Positions 25,240 to 36,800 of a stretch of DNA of 64,000 nt are shown piece after piece. The stretch comes from Dromaius novaehollandiae. Taxonomy: Eukaryota; Chordata; Aves; Casuariiformes; Dromaiidae. Both the position numbers and the translations under genes were made by a program. The stretch spans positions 10,727,404 to 10,791,403 of the forward strand of contig NC_088103.1 of the NCBI RefSeq assembly GCF_036370855.1, given 5' to 3'. The notes beneath the pieces were generated by a model, which ran no database searches, was not told where the DNA came from, and saw only the letters and a program-made list of their open reading frames with translations. The number at the start of each line of letters is the position of its first letter. Positions within the stretch are counted from its first letter, which is position 1.

Positions 25240-25698
25240 CCATGGCAGAGCAAGTGCCTCACCAGCCAGGGCCCAGCCCCACAGCACCCAAGCAAGGCAA
25301 GTGGGGTTGGTTTAAGGATAGTGGCTGCCTTCAACCAGGAGCCCAGATCATCGGACAAGGTCTTGGTGATGAGCCAGGTCTGAGGTCAAGCCAGGAAATC
25401 AATCTACAGGTCAGGATCAAGAGCAGATCTGATGAAGGCAGCTTGAGTCAGACAGCAATCGCCAGGCAGGTCCGCAGTGACAGAGCTGAGCTCAGAGTCT
25501 ACATCAGCAGGCTTTATAGCCAGGCACATCTATGATCCAGAGACCAATACTCCTATAACATAGCTCAGGCAGAGAGTGAAGGCCCAGGGCTGAGTTTAAA
25601 TAGAGCTCCTGGGCCCATGGGCAGAGGATGTGGGTGGAGGCTCCAGGTGAGGCTGGTCAGAGCCATTAAGGCCTATCAGTGCCCTCAGGGCCCTGACA
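25240..25698 (-). repeat. LTR-like interspersed repeat, minus-oriented copy
   Basis: Read on the minus strand, it begins TGTCAGGGCCC at 25698 and carries gaccagcctcacctgga, then a TATA-like ctatttaaac, then tgagctatgt near 25557. A Gly/Gln-coding-like, repetitive, non-ORF body runs on towards 25240. The first 140 bases match the plus-oriented copy at 27063. The TG start and the internal TATA-like box suggest an LTR. No retroviral coding sequence is present. Confidence 0.5.
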
Positions 25699-26449
25699 CT
25701 GAGAACAGAACTATTCAGATATGTTGGCCCTAAATGGACTCCTGCAGAGTCATCTGCATCAGATCTTTGCAGTAGGCACGTCATCAGTCCAGGCTAGGGA
25801 AGGTTTATTGAGGCATGACATTAAACGTCACTGATGCTGAACCTGAGTTAAGCCCTCCAGAAACCAAAAGCCCTAGGAATTACACTGCAAAGACACCCAA
25901 GTTGTTTTGCAGGGGAAAGACTGGATCTAAGCTTGCCTATCTTAATGCTAGCCCTGCCACACGCCCGTAATGGAAATATGATGCTGAGACACTGGAGCTG
26001 GCTCCTCCTGTGATTACAAAGCATGGATTAAAGCATCTACCCTGCAAAGCCTTCCTCAGATTTATTAGACTCCAGTGCGCCAAACTGACTAGCCTACTCC
26101 CCGACCAGACTTGGAAGCTAGACACTGCATTTGTGTGGTGCTGTGCCTGCTAACCTAGCTGAATCCAAGACAACCACTAATGTCTTTGTATCTGTAATAC
26201 AGATAATCAGATAAATTACCCACAAAATTGTGAGTTGGCAGTATCTGAAAGAGACAAGTCTTTAATAATATAATTTTTATGGAGAAACTCCTGAATTCTA
26301 ATTGTGGTTTTAACAACAACTTCCTCATACAGTCTTTCTTGGCCCTAGTTCTTTAGATAATATCTACCTGCCTGATTGGCACTGAAAATAAGTTAATGTT
26401 TGTAAGCATGCTGAACATGAATAGTATAAGTGTTAATTCAATTTTATGA

Positions 26450-26560
26450 GAACTAAGGCCAGAAGGGACTATGAAGTCATCTCCTTACTCCCAATATGAT
26501 ACGGGCCCATTGTATTTAATCTGTATTTTTGTCAGATATTCTTGACGTGTGGCCTAGAGA
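26450..26560 (+). repeat. Possible CR1-type 3' end remnant
   Basis: The segment aaggccagaagggactatga followed by gtcatctccttac resembles the common sauropsid CR1 3' region that reads ccagaagggacc then gatcatct. It is short and diverged. Confidence 0.35.
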
Positions 26561-27062
26561 TTACATGCAGCGTACCAAACAATTTTCCAGCCGCGGCCCA
26601 GGTTTGTCATCGCCCTTGCAAAAGGACGATCTGACAGTAGGCTGTAAGCCAGACAGAATGTCCTCACTGTGGCAGTAGTTTGCTCCCATTTTCCATTTTT
26701 GGGGGGAAAACTGGGCCTTTTGTTCACCACATGCTTGTGCATGAGGAATGTAATGCATGAGTGCAGAACAACTGTGCTACATCTAGCCAGTAAACACACT
26801 CTGGCAGCAAATAGTACACTTGTAAAGACATGGGCTAATTTTCTACGCACGAATCTGGCATTTTTGGACGCTGACTTTGTGCAGCAGGCTCATCGTGTGA
26901 TAGCAGAAGGCCAGAAGTGTACACCTCCCTGCTTCTGAAAGAAAAGAAAGGGCCTGCTTAGGTAGGTAAATTTGGTACCATTGTATTTGCAAGCTCAATG
27001 ACTTAGGAGAGTCAAATATTTCAGTCCCTTAAAGACCTCATCTACATGCTACAGGTAGGGAT

Positions 27063-27580
27063 TGTCAGGGTCCTGGGTGACTTTAATGGCCCAGACCAGC
27101 CTCACCTGGGGCTTCCACCCACCCATACTGCCCATTGGCCCAGGAACCCTATTCAAGCCCAGGCCTGAGCACCCACTCCTTGTATGAGCTATGCTATACA
27201 TATGCTTGTATCCAGGCCTGACTCTGGCCTTGTTTTTTTTTTTTTTCTTTTCTTTTCTTGCATGGACCTTTGGACCTACCTACACTGTAAATAGCTTATT
27301 TCTAAGCCTCTCTCCTGGAAGGTCCTTAGACCTATCTCCAGTCCTGCTTTGGGCCCCATCTTCTGCTGCTTCTGACTGGATTCCCTGGATGGACCATGGA
27401 CCTCCTTCATCCTCTTGCTGTATCTGGGGCTGCCAGTAGACTCCGTTACCAGCATCTTGTTCTGACCACCCTGCTCAAATGCTGCAGGACTGCACCCTGT
27501 TGGAGAGGGCACTGCCTGCACTGTGCCTATCCTTAGCTCCTGCCTCACCAGGCAGCCTCACCTGGTCTGCTCCCTCATAG
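27063..27580 (+). repeat. LTR-like interspersed repeat, plus-oriented copy
   Basis: It starts TGTCAGGGTCC, shares gaccagcctcacctgg and a ccaccca stretch with the inverted copy 1.4 kb to the left, and has ctattcaagcc in place of the TATA-like ctatttaaac. It is followed by a T-rich and TTTTC tract at 27233-27260 and a decayed body. No coding potential is visible. Confidence 0.5.
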
Positions 27581-28467
27581 AGGGAAAAAAGACACCAAGA
27601 GGCCCCAGTGGCAGGAAAATGAGATATGCCCAAATATTTCTAATTTGTAAATCATACTTCCTGCTGTTGGGAAAGGAAGAACCACCTTAAAGTTCCTAAT
27701 AGTCCCCTATGGGGAAAAATCTGGCTTTCTAATGGATTTGGATACCGTTTGGTGCAAATGAACAGACAACTCGGATGACTAGCCAGTAAAGACTAGAAGT
27801 AAGTATAAAAGATGGGGGGGCCCCTCTTCATTACCCCTAAAGCCCAGAGGCATGACATCTTGTGATACATCTTACAACTGTCTCAACACAGAGTCAGAAG
27901 TGCTGTCAGCATGCTAAGGACAATGAAAATTACCTTTCGAGAAATAACTGCTATAAGAATAGCTTACCTAGCTGTAGTCTTAACTTATTTGAATAGATGT
28001 TTAAGAAACATCTTAACCAAAAAAAAAAAAAAAAAAAACCTCAAACAAAAGAGCAACCTAATCAAAAACAAATAAGAGCTGTAAATAAAAATACCTACTT
28101 GAGGTTTTTCTTCCAGTCAGGTACTTGAGTATCTTGACTTGAATGTCTTTCTCTGCTGTACTGTGAAATCTGCCAATACAGGATGGCATAATGTCAGGCA
28201 TGGGTGTAACCTAAGCAACATTAAAAAAAAGATACTGACTTGTAAGGATGGGTCATAGAAGGAAGCTGCCAGAGACATTCTGCAAAGGGCATAAACACTT
28301 CAAGGTAAAAAAGATGAAGTGATGGTGGTAAGAATGTTAAGATTTGAAGATGCAAATAATGAACTACTACAGTAGGAAGTAAAGAAAACAGAATTCCAGA
28401 GCACTTAAAAACAGCTAGTAACATTAAAGTATAAAAAAAATACAAATAATGATAGAGGTTTTTAGGA

Positions 28468-28572
28468 TATATATATATATATAAAATATATAATATATTA
28501 ATATATATATTATAATAATTATATATAATAATATATTAATATAATACTATAATATAATAATATATATATAAA
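28468..28572. repeat. AT dinucleotide-rich microsatellite
   Basis: About 105 bases are almost entirely A and T, built of TA repeats and TAATA variants, with many overlapping self-complementary stretches able to form cruciforms. Confidence 0.9.
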
Positions 28573-30640
28573 AAAGAGCAAATTTTGTGGCTGAGTTCCT
28601 TCATGTGTTGGTGTATCTCTGAGGAAAAGATTCTGTTGAATTCTGTAATTCGTCTGTAGCCTTCCTTCAAAACAACAACAACAAAAAAAGCACCCATGTT
28701 GTACACTTCCCCCAAGAGTCTGTCAACAAGAGTTGACAAAGTAGTATCTTCCTGAAACATCTGATTGTTGTCCAGATGAAATAACAGGCTATTTATGCAG
28801 CTATCAGTTTCCTCTAATTGCTGATGAAACTTAAGAAACTAGAAGACTTTCAGCTGCTAATGTAGTTGCAACATTTTTGTGTGAAATTTTATCTAGAGAT
28901 TAAAAAAACTGAGTTTCCAAAGTTGGAGCTGTTAGTATATTATGATCATGCCTCAGCCAGGCCTTTTGCTGAACAGAATCCCAAAAGAACACAAGTTGGT
29001 TGGGAAAAACTATGTTCTGATCATCAGTGACACTCTAAACCTGTACTCTTGCTTAAATAACTAATTTATTAACAGAACAGCTGATTTTGCATTAGAGACT
29101 TAACCATGAGGATGACCTGAACAAAATTATGAATTTCCCAGGTATATTCAAAAATGGAAAAAGGCTTGAGAGCTTGGACACATTCCTATAATCCTGGGCA
29201 AGAGAAATCTCTGCATATTTGCTGTGTTTATTATTGAAAAAATGCATATTTTAACAGCTGTTCCCCAAATATACAGCATCAATGGCATAATGAGTGAGCA
29301 GAGCAAAATAACTTCCCGTGATGCTGAAGCAAAATTACTGTATTTTAAGGAACGTAACCTGTTGAAGTAACGAGTAATTTCTGTTGGAGGCAGTTTGACG
29401 CAAGCAGAAAGAAAAATGTTCCAGCAATTTTGTTTGGAAGTGCGTTTGTTTTACTAGTGCATGCACTGAGATCTGCTTGCTGTTTGTTTTCTTACTTTTG
29501 AAAAACTGACTTAGAAAAATGTATTTTGATATGATAAACACTTGAAACTCAGTTCAAGCTGTATGTGGCAAAAAGTATATAAAAAATATATGGATAAATC
29601 TGGAAAATCTACTGAAAATACCAACAGTATTTTCTCACTTCAGTAATCTGGCATCAAGCAGTCTCCTTGCCTGTAACATCCACCAGTGTTCAGAATTTGC
29701 TAAGTTTATTTTCAAAAGTTGCAGATGAAAGATGGGTTAAATGCCTTCCTGAAAGCCCTACGTATTTTGTTCAACAAAGATCCTAAGAAACCGCAAAAAC
29801 ATTGTTTTGACATTTGCGGAGGTGATATCAGTTTTGATCATTCTAAGAGATAAACAGTTTTTTTGCCACATCTGCTTACCTTTCTGATGCACTTTGAAAT
29901 GTAACTAAGTATGAATAAAAGTAGTGAGTCTGATTTTTTTGCAAGATAGAAAATTACAGTTTTAGACAGAAAAGACATTTGATGCCTCAGCACAAAACTA
30001 AGTATCTACTTAAATGCTTCAAGAGTTCAGTGCTCTATGGAGAGTGTTATCGCATAGTGCAGCCAATTAAATCGCTGACCTTGGTCTTAACTGCATGTGT
30101 GTAAAGCTCTAAAAATACGTATTTGCCGAGATGAAGAACCGATGACCCTTTTTTAACCAGCAGAAAGTGGTCGGAGTAACGAAGTACCGCTTTGACTGCG
30201 GTCACCAGCCGAGAGGCTGCACCCTGAGCCCCCTACCTCGGCACCTAGACTCCCGGCCGCGCACACGGCCATTGTTCTGCGAGAACAATACGTGCCGGAT
30301 CGCCTGAATTCACCGTGTCGGGAGAAAACAAGGGCGAGGTTTGGCGGGCGGGGAGGCCGGGCTCGCTGACCCCCGCGCCGCTCTAACGGTCGTAACGGAC
30401 AGCGGCGCGCGGGAGCGCTCCCCCCCTCCCCCCGCGCCTCAGCGGCGAGGCTGCCGGCGTCGCGCGCAGCGCCCCCCTCCATTGCCCCCCGTGAAGCCGT
30501 GTGCGCGAGGCGCGGAGCGCCCGCCGCTGCCCGAGGCGAGAGGCGGGCGGGGGAGGGCCGAGCCGCCGCCGCCGCCGCCTCTGACGCGATCCGCAGGCGC
30601 CGCAGCGCGGCCCCGGCCCGGCTCAGCCCGGCGCGGCGCG

Positions 30641-30748
30641 ATGCGGGGCCGCAGTGACGGCGCGGGCCGCCCCGCGCTCCGCCCCTGCGCCGCGGCGGGG
30701 GCGCCGCCCGGCGCCATGCGCTGCCCGCGCCGCCCGCTCGCCGCCTGA
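30641..30748 (+). CDS. Upstream ORF in the SLC25A16 5' leader (35 codons plus stop)
   Basis: An ATG at 30641, in a context with C at -3 and C at +4, opens a 35-codon frame ending at TGA 30746-30748. This is 35 bases before the SLC25A16 ATG and in a different frame. The peptide is Arg/Pro/Ala-rich as expected from GC-rich DNA, so a product is doubtful. It matters only if the mRNA starts upstream of it, and it could then lower translation of the carrier. Confidence 0.35.
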   Translation: MRGRSDGAGRPALRPCAAAGAPPGAMRCPRRPLAA

Positions 30749-30783
30749 GGCAGCCGCCACGGCCGCCGCCCGCGCCCTGCCCC

Positions 30784-30877
30784 ATGGCCACCCCGGCGGC
30801 GGCGGGGCCCGGCGCCGCGCTGCCCCCGGGCGCGGCGCGCCGCGACTTCTACTGGCTGCGCTCCTTCATCGCCGGAG
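30784..30877 (+). CDS. SLC25A16: SLC25A16 exon 1 (coding)
   Basis: Encodes residues 1-31 plus one base, ending RRDFYWLRSFIAG before the donor gtgggt. The start ATG (context ccccATGG) is the first in frame after the upstream ORF. Confidence 0.93.
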
Positions 30878-33800
30878 GTGGGTGCCGAGCCCGGCCCGGC
30901 CCGGCCGCCGCGGGCAGCGCGGCGGGCGAGGGGCGGCGTTGAGGGCGCCCGGGAGCCGCGGCCCGGGAGCCTTCCCCCGGCGGGCGTCGCCCCCTGCACG
31001 TGCTTCGCGGCGCCGGGGAGAGCCGTTGCGGGGCGGCCGGTTGAGCGCTGAGTGCCCCGGAACCCCGCTGGGGCGGCCGGGGAGCCTCTGTGCCCAGGTC
31101 GGCAGACGCGCGTCGCTGCTGCCGCGGAGGCTGAGGTGGTGCGGGGGGGAACACAGACAGCCCCGAGCACCCCCATCGCAAAGCCGTGCTGTAACTTCTT
31201 AAAAACCGCATTTATCGTTCCTATGGAGAGGTGGCTCAGCTCCGTTCCTCGTGAGGGTGTTTTGTTGTGTTTGAATCCTGCCGTGCTGCGCCCCGGCTGT
31301 GTCTGTCGCTTCCCAGCGGCGGTGCCGGAGGGTGCGGGGGAGACGCCGGCGGGTCCCGCAGCAGTCAGCCAGCGCGGGTGGCCGCAGGGGAGAGGAGGGA
31401 GCGGGGTGGGAAACCAGAAGTGGCCCTTCCTGAAAACTTCGCTGGGACTTCAGCGGCTGAGAGACATCGTGCTTCTTCATTTTGTAATCATGTAAAAGTA
31501 GTCAGGCTTTAAGGGTTCAGTATTATGTTTCTAATAGCAGATACCTCCTCCTTATTGTTCTTGTTTGATGTTCCTAAATGAGTTTCTTCCCACCTGTTCC
31601 ATCTAAAAGCACGTTAGAAAATCCCTTTATTTATCTGTTGACGTTTAAGAGCTCTTACATTTTTATTCTTGGAAAGGTATTGCAGGATGTTGTGCCAAAA
31701 CAACTATTGCACCACTGGATCGAGTAAAGATTTTGCTGCAAGCTCATAACCACCATTACAAACATCTAGGTAAGATGGCTGCTGTATATATAATTTTTGT
31801 TCTTAAGTGCAATGTTTATGATTTAGGAATGTTGATTTGTTCAATTAAGTGACTGTATAAAGAAAGGTATTAAGGCAGAAGGTTGTTTCCAGCTTGTCAC
31901 TCTGGTGGGCTCTGTGCCATGCTTTGTGAGTGTAAAAACACAAAACAAAAAAACACGTAAAATGTGTCAAGCCTGTACCGGTAAATTCCTGTATCGGCTT
32001 GTTAGAAATTGAGATGTCAGAATAATCCTTAGTAAGGCATAGGACCTATGGCTTGGTCCTCCTCTTACTGAAGCAGCAGGTTGGTAATCACGGGTTTGAA
32101 TCTCGGGTCATTTTATATAAAACCTGTCACTGCTGGTAACTCTATTACTGTCCTAGCTGCTATGCTAATGCCAGTTTCCAGGAGTTGTGGAAATTGGTAC
32201 CTTTCAGAGTTGGTAGCGCTCAAAGAGGGGCTGGCGATCACGAGACCACTGATAGCTGGATCCTGGACGACTCGCGTGCGCTTACATTCGCAGACAGTAG
32301 TGTGACTGATATGAATTGACAATAAAAGTGAGTTTGTGCTTAACCTAAGGTGCAGGTGAGCTACGTTTGGTCTCAGTATCGATCCCATCAAGGTGAGAAT
32401 ATAAGCCTGTAAATACCAGTGTATTCAGAACCATTTCCTGTGTGAGTGTAATAGCGCCCTCTCGTGCATAGTATTTGAAATATTTTATATCACATGTTTT
32501 TAAAGTATGTCACAATGTATGTTCAGGAATTCAAGTGTACTACAGTTCCCCCCCCCAAATGATTTTGAGTTGGTTATGTTTAAGAGATTTTAATTTAGAA
32601 ATTTGAGGTTTTTAACTTAGAAATTGAAGATCATTTATAAAAGTATTTAGGGTGTAGAAATAAATTTTAAAACAAAATTCAAATTCATTTCACTGTACCA
32701 AAAAGAGAAACACAAAACACCTGACAGCTCAGTACCACAGTCAGATAAGTATGCGTTCAGTCTGCAGTCTAAGAGTTGGAGGCTGAAATAATAAGTTTGA
32801 CTAGTATTTTAAATCCCTATTTTTTGTTCAGTTTGTGTCGTGCCATAATTGACATAAAAATTGCATTCTCTGTTGGGGTGTGAGATACGATTCTGATTAT
32901 GAGAAATGATTCTGGCTTGAATGCATGTTCCTGCTAGATGTAGGCAAAAAAGAAGATTTTTGTAGGTGGGATGTCTGTAAGCGCAGAGGCACAATGGTTT
33001 AGTTCATCAGAGTCCTCACAGAGTACTCTTACTGCCCTTGCTCTCTCGAGTTCATGGCACATGGATCTCAGCGTGCATTCTAAGAAATAAAAACAATTAC
33101 TCATCGTTGTAGGGGCAGAGGGGAGAAATTCTAATCACAGCATAAGTATTTTCATGGGTATATAATAAGCATGACATATTTTAAAATAGATTTAATATTG
33201 TATTCTTACCACCCCAGAAACTAGTATTTGTTTGATTTAATCTCTATGGAAGTTTGTCAACTGTGCTTTTTTTTCCTGTATGGAAATAAGATAAATGTGT
33301 AAGCCTTTTTCAGATTCAGCTCTTATATCATTGATTAAATGGTTGCATTGGAATGTGGAAACTATTTGACTGTTACAATTAAACAAAAGTGCTGTGATAG
33401 GTTATTCCATCACTTAAAAAAATTTATTTGAGGATTTGATAGCAATCGTGTATACCTTACAATGTGTTTGTAATAAAACTGGAGGTTTGCCCAAACTCTG
33501 TGACTTTTGCACCATTTCCCACCTGTTAAAATGGAATAGTGTTGCTTCTTCTTAAAACATGTATTTGGAATAGAAAGCGTAAGATGCTTAGGTCATAAGT
33601 AATGAGAGTCTTAAACTTATTTTACTTTCTTAATTATGGCATTTAATCTCTAATTAAGCATGTAGCAATGATAGATAGTTTTGTTATGATTCTAGATTAG
33701 AAAAAAATCTTAATTGACTGGAATGCAAGTCAGTGAGTTCCCTTCCTTCTGTTGCTAATCTTAACTTCTGTGGGCAGATAGTATCATCCGCAATAGTTCT

Positions 33801-36800
33801 CCTTACAGTCCAGGCACATCATGGGGCCTGAAATACGTGAATTCATAAGGAGCTTCACAGAATCTGGAAGGCGAGAAAGCTGATAAAACTTAACCTTAAA
33901 CCTCTTCTTCCTGTTGATGTTTGGGCCTTGAAAGTAGATTTTTCTACCCTCTGTAGTTACATGGCCATAGTTCTTAGTATACTGTCTTACTGTCAGTAAT
34001 ACTTGCTTGATTTTTATTGTGACTTAAATATCTCTTTTTGTATTGCTGACAGGAGTGTTTTCTACATTGCGTGCCGTCCCAAAAAAGGAGGGTTACCTTG
34101 GGCTATATAAAGGAAACGGGGCAATGATGATTAGAATCTTTCCATATGGTGCAATTCAATTTATGGCATTTGACCAATATAAAAAGGTAGTATAGCTTTT
34201 TTTTTCTTTTCTTTTTTTTGTGGCTACAATGAATACAGGTTCTTTAAATTACCAAATCAAACACTGAAACTTTTGTGCCCTATTAGCTGCATGTCTTTTT
34301 TCAGATTGGTTAATTATACCTGAATCTGCTCATTAAAAACATCAGGGAGACAGTGAAACTCTTTGCAGCATTGCCTAAGGGGAAAAAAATTCTTACCTAT
34401 TTTAGTGCTTTTGTATTGCTGTGAATCTTTACTTTTTTGTTGTTGTTTAAACAAGATATCCTGGAGTCTGCTGCTAGCCATTTTGCTAGAAAGGGAGCCC
34501 TTTGTAAATAAAGTAGGAGTAAAATGTAACCTCTTTGTTTTACTGTGTTGGGACTCTTATTACTTGATAGCTGGAATAACTTACTCAAAACTCAAAAGTC
34601 TGGATTTATGACCATCATATTTGACACATCAAATGGCTATGTCACCTTGTAGATAAATTGGCGTGCAGGAGAACATGCGTATTTCAGGGTCTCACAGGCT
34701 CTGTGGATTCCTTTCTACTTTCATGCATTTACTCTTGTAAGAAATTTCAAATAAATACCTGCAGCATCTTTTGGAGGTTAGGTGTTAACATGAACATGTT
34801 TTTAAGTGTTACTTATACAAGATCAAAAATATAATTTTACTGTTAGCCATGAGGAATTTCTTGTCTGAAAGGTCAGACATAGTTCCCATTGAAGTAAATT
34901 GCATGATCTTTACTGAAGACAGTGGGACTCAAATTGCAGTCCCTTTCTAGAAGAGCAAGTTTCAGAAGACCAATACAAGGAAGTAACTGTAATGAGTTTC
35001 ATGTGTTCTTTTTAGTGGTGTAATCATAAATGCTGTTGATCAAAACATTATGCTTGTTTTATGTTGTGTCAAGTAAAAGAATGCATGCCATGCTTTATAA
35101 CATAATGATTTATGATTCCACAAATTTCAAGGAACCATTTGACATCATAACTTTTTCTTTTATCTTATAATTGACAACAAACATTAAAGATGCTTTGCAG
35201 GAGTGTGTCAAAGAGGAAGAACACGGTTCTCATAGAAGGAAGATAGGAAATTATCATCTTTATAGCGGAAATTGCTTCTTAAAATTTCTCAGTTATTTGC
35301 TATAAGTCTGGAACTTCTAACTTCCTTCCAGGACTGAGATTTAGGAATTTTATTTATTTAGGAATATAGGAAGTTTATTCTATCAAATACTCGTCCAGTC
35401 TGGCACACGCTCTCTCGGCTTTTTTTTTTTCTTCCCCTTTTAATCTGGCTAAGCATATGGTCTTGAAGATATCTTTACAGGAATAAGTTTCACATGCTGT
35501 GTGTGGGGAAAATAATTTCCTCTTCTCAGTTTCAAACATGTCACTCTTCAACTTTGCTCAGTGTCCTTTGCTCTCTATCATGCAGGAAGGATAGTATTCA
35601 GTTTGCCTTGTTTGACACACATTAAAGATAACTAAATAAATAATTAATCTGGCTTCTTAAGTAAATAGTACTAATACTTTCAACTAGTCGTTCGTTTTAT
35701 TAGTAGCAATTTTAGTACTTAGGTGTTGTTAATAAAAAATTGTTAATAACAAATTTTCAGGAAATTCTTTTAACGATAATTAAGTGCTCTGGTTTGAATT
35801 TGTAGTTTTGTAAACTTCTTAGAAACAGCTACAGGGTTTGCATCAATATGCTAGTAAACTGTGATGTACTTTCCTATATTTTCTGATATGACTATTGTAA
35901 ATACAATAAATTGTATTGTTTGATATTTCATAGGTAATAAAGAAGCAACTTGGGATTTCAGGGCATATACATCAATTAATGGCTGGATCTATGGCAGGTA
36001 TAGTTTTGCACTAGCATTTCAGACATCCCTTTTGCTGAAAAGCTCGTGTGTTTAGAAGATGATTTAATGTGTTTTCATGTCAAACTGTGCTGTAAACTTG
36101 TATTAAGAAAAAAGGATAGTAAATGTTTTAATATAATGAATAGTTGCTTAATTGAAAACAATTGTCTAAAAGTATTCTTTTAAGCATATTAAATTCAAAC
36201 ATTGAATTCTGTGCTGTGTTGTCAAGCATAGTTATTACAGTGTTTATTATGATTTAGAAAAAGAAAAATCCAGTGTCATTAAGATAAAACATAAAAGTGA
36301 AAGTTTTAGCAGAATTGGCTCATCAGCCTGTCTGCCATTGCGACCAGGTTGAGTATAAGCCCAGAGAAATAGAGAATTGTAGCTGCTTAAATGGTGGATT
36401 CTTTGGATTTCCCTGAAATGTCTAGACTTGCAACATACAATGTAGGATTGTCATGATACTCTTTAAAGCATGCGTGTGAACATCATGTGTCAATTAGTGA
36501 AACAGCAGTAGAATAAACTACTTTTAAACTGTCAGTATAAAATACGATTATACATACCTATTTTCCTCTTGCCAGTTACTTGGCCAATAGTAACTAAGGA
36601 AAAATAGGGGAAGGTAAGTAACAGTGGACTGAGTTTTAATCAGAGGTTCTTTGTGTGTCTTTTACCATTTAAAACAGGCTTAGTACTGTCTGTTGGCAGT
36701 CCTTATATAGCTACAGCATGAAGGTTAATATGTATTCTTTTCTGAAATAAAAATACAGTGGATTATTAATACTATCTTTAGTTAAACTAGAAAGACCTCA

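Larger units (their letters stand above)
23181..30150. other. Intergenic region between TET1 and SLC25A16
   Basis: Mostly AT-rich sequence with no recognised gene. It holds a CR1/L3-like LINE fragment (24440-24640), two inverted LTR-like repeats (25557-25698 and 27063-27197 with their flanks), a possible CR1 3' fragment at 26450-26560, an A19 run near 28020-28038 and an AT microsatellite at 28468-28572. Confidence 0.6.
30160..31180 (+). promoter_or_regulatory. SLC25A16: CpG island promoter of SLC25A16
   Basis: Dense CpG sequence spans the SLC25A16 start codon, exon 1 and the first part of intron 1. It holds many GC boxes and CCCGG runs, and no clear TATA box is seen near the start. The transcription start is not fixed by the sequence. 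A short upstream ORF lies between the probable start and the main ATG. Confidence 0.8.

Noticed and set aside
30153-31495. ORFs of 120-245 codons around the SLC25A16 start
   Set aside because: They conflict with the firm SLC25A16 exon 1 and are compositional.
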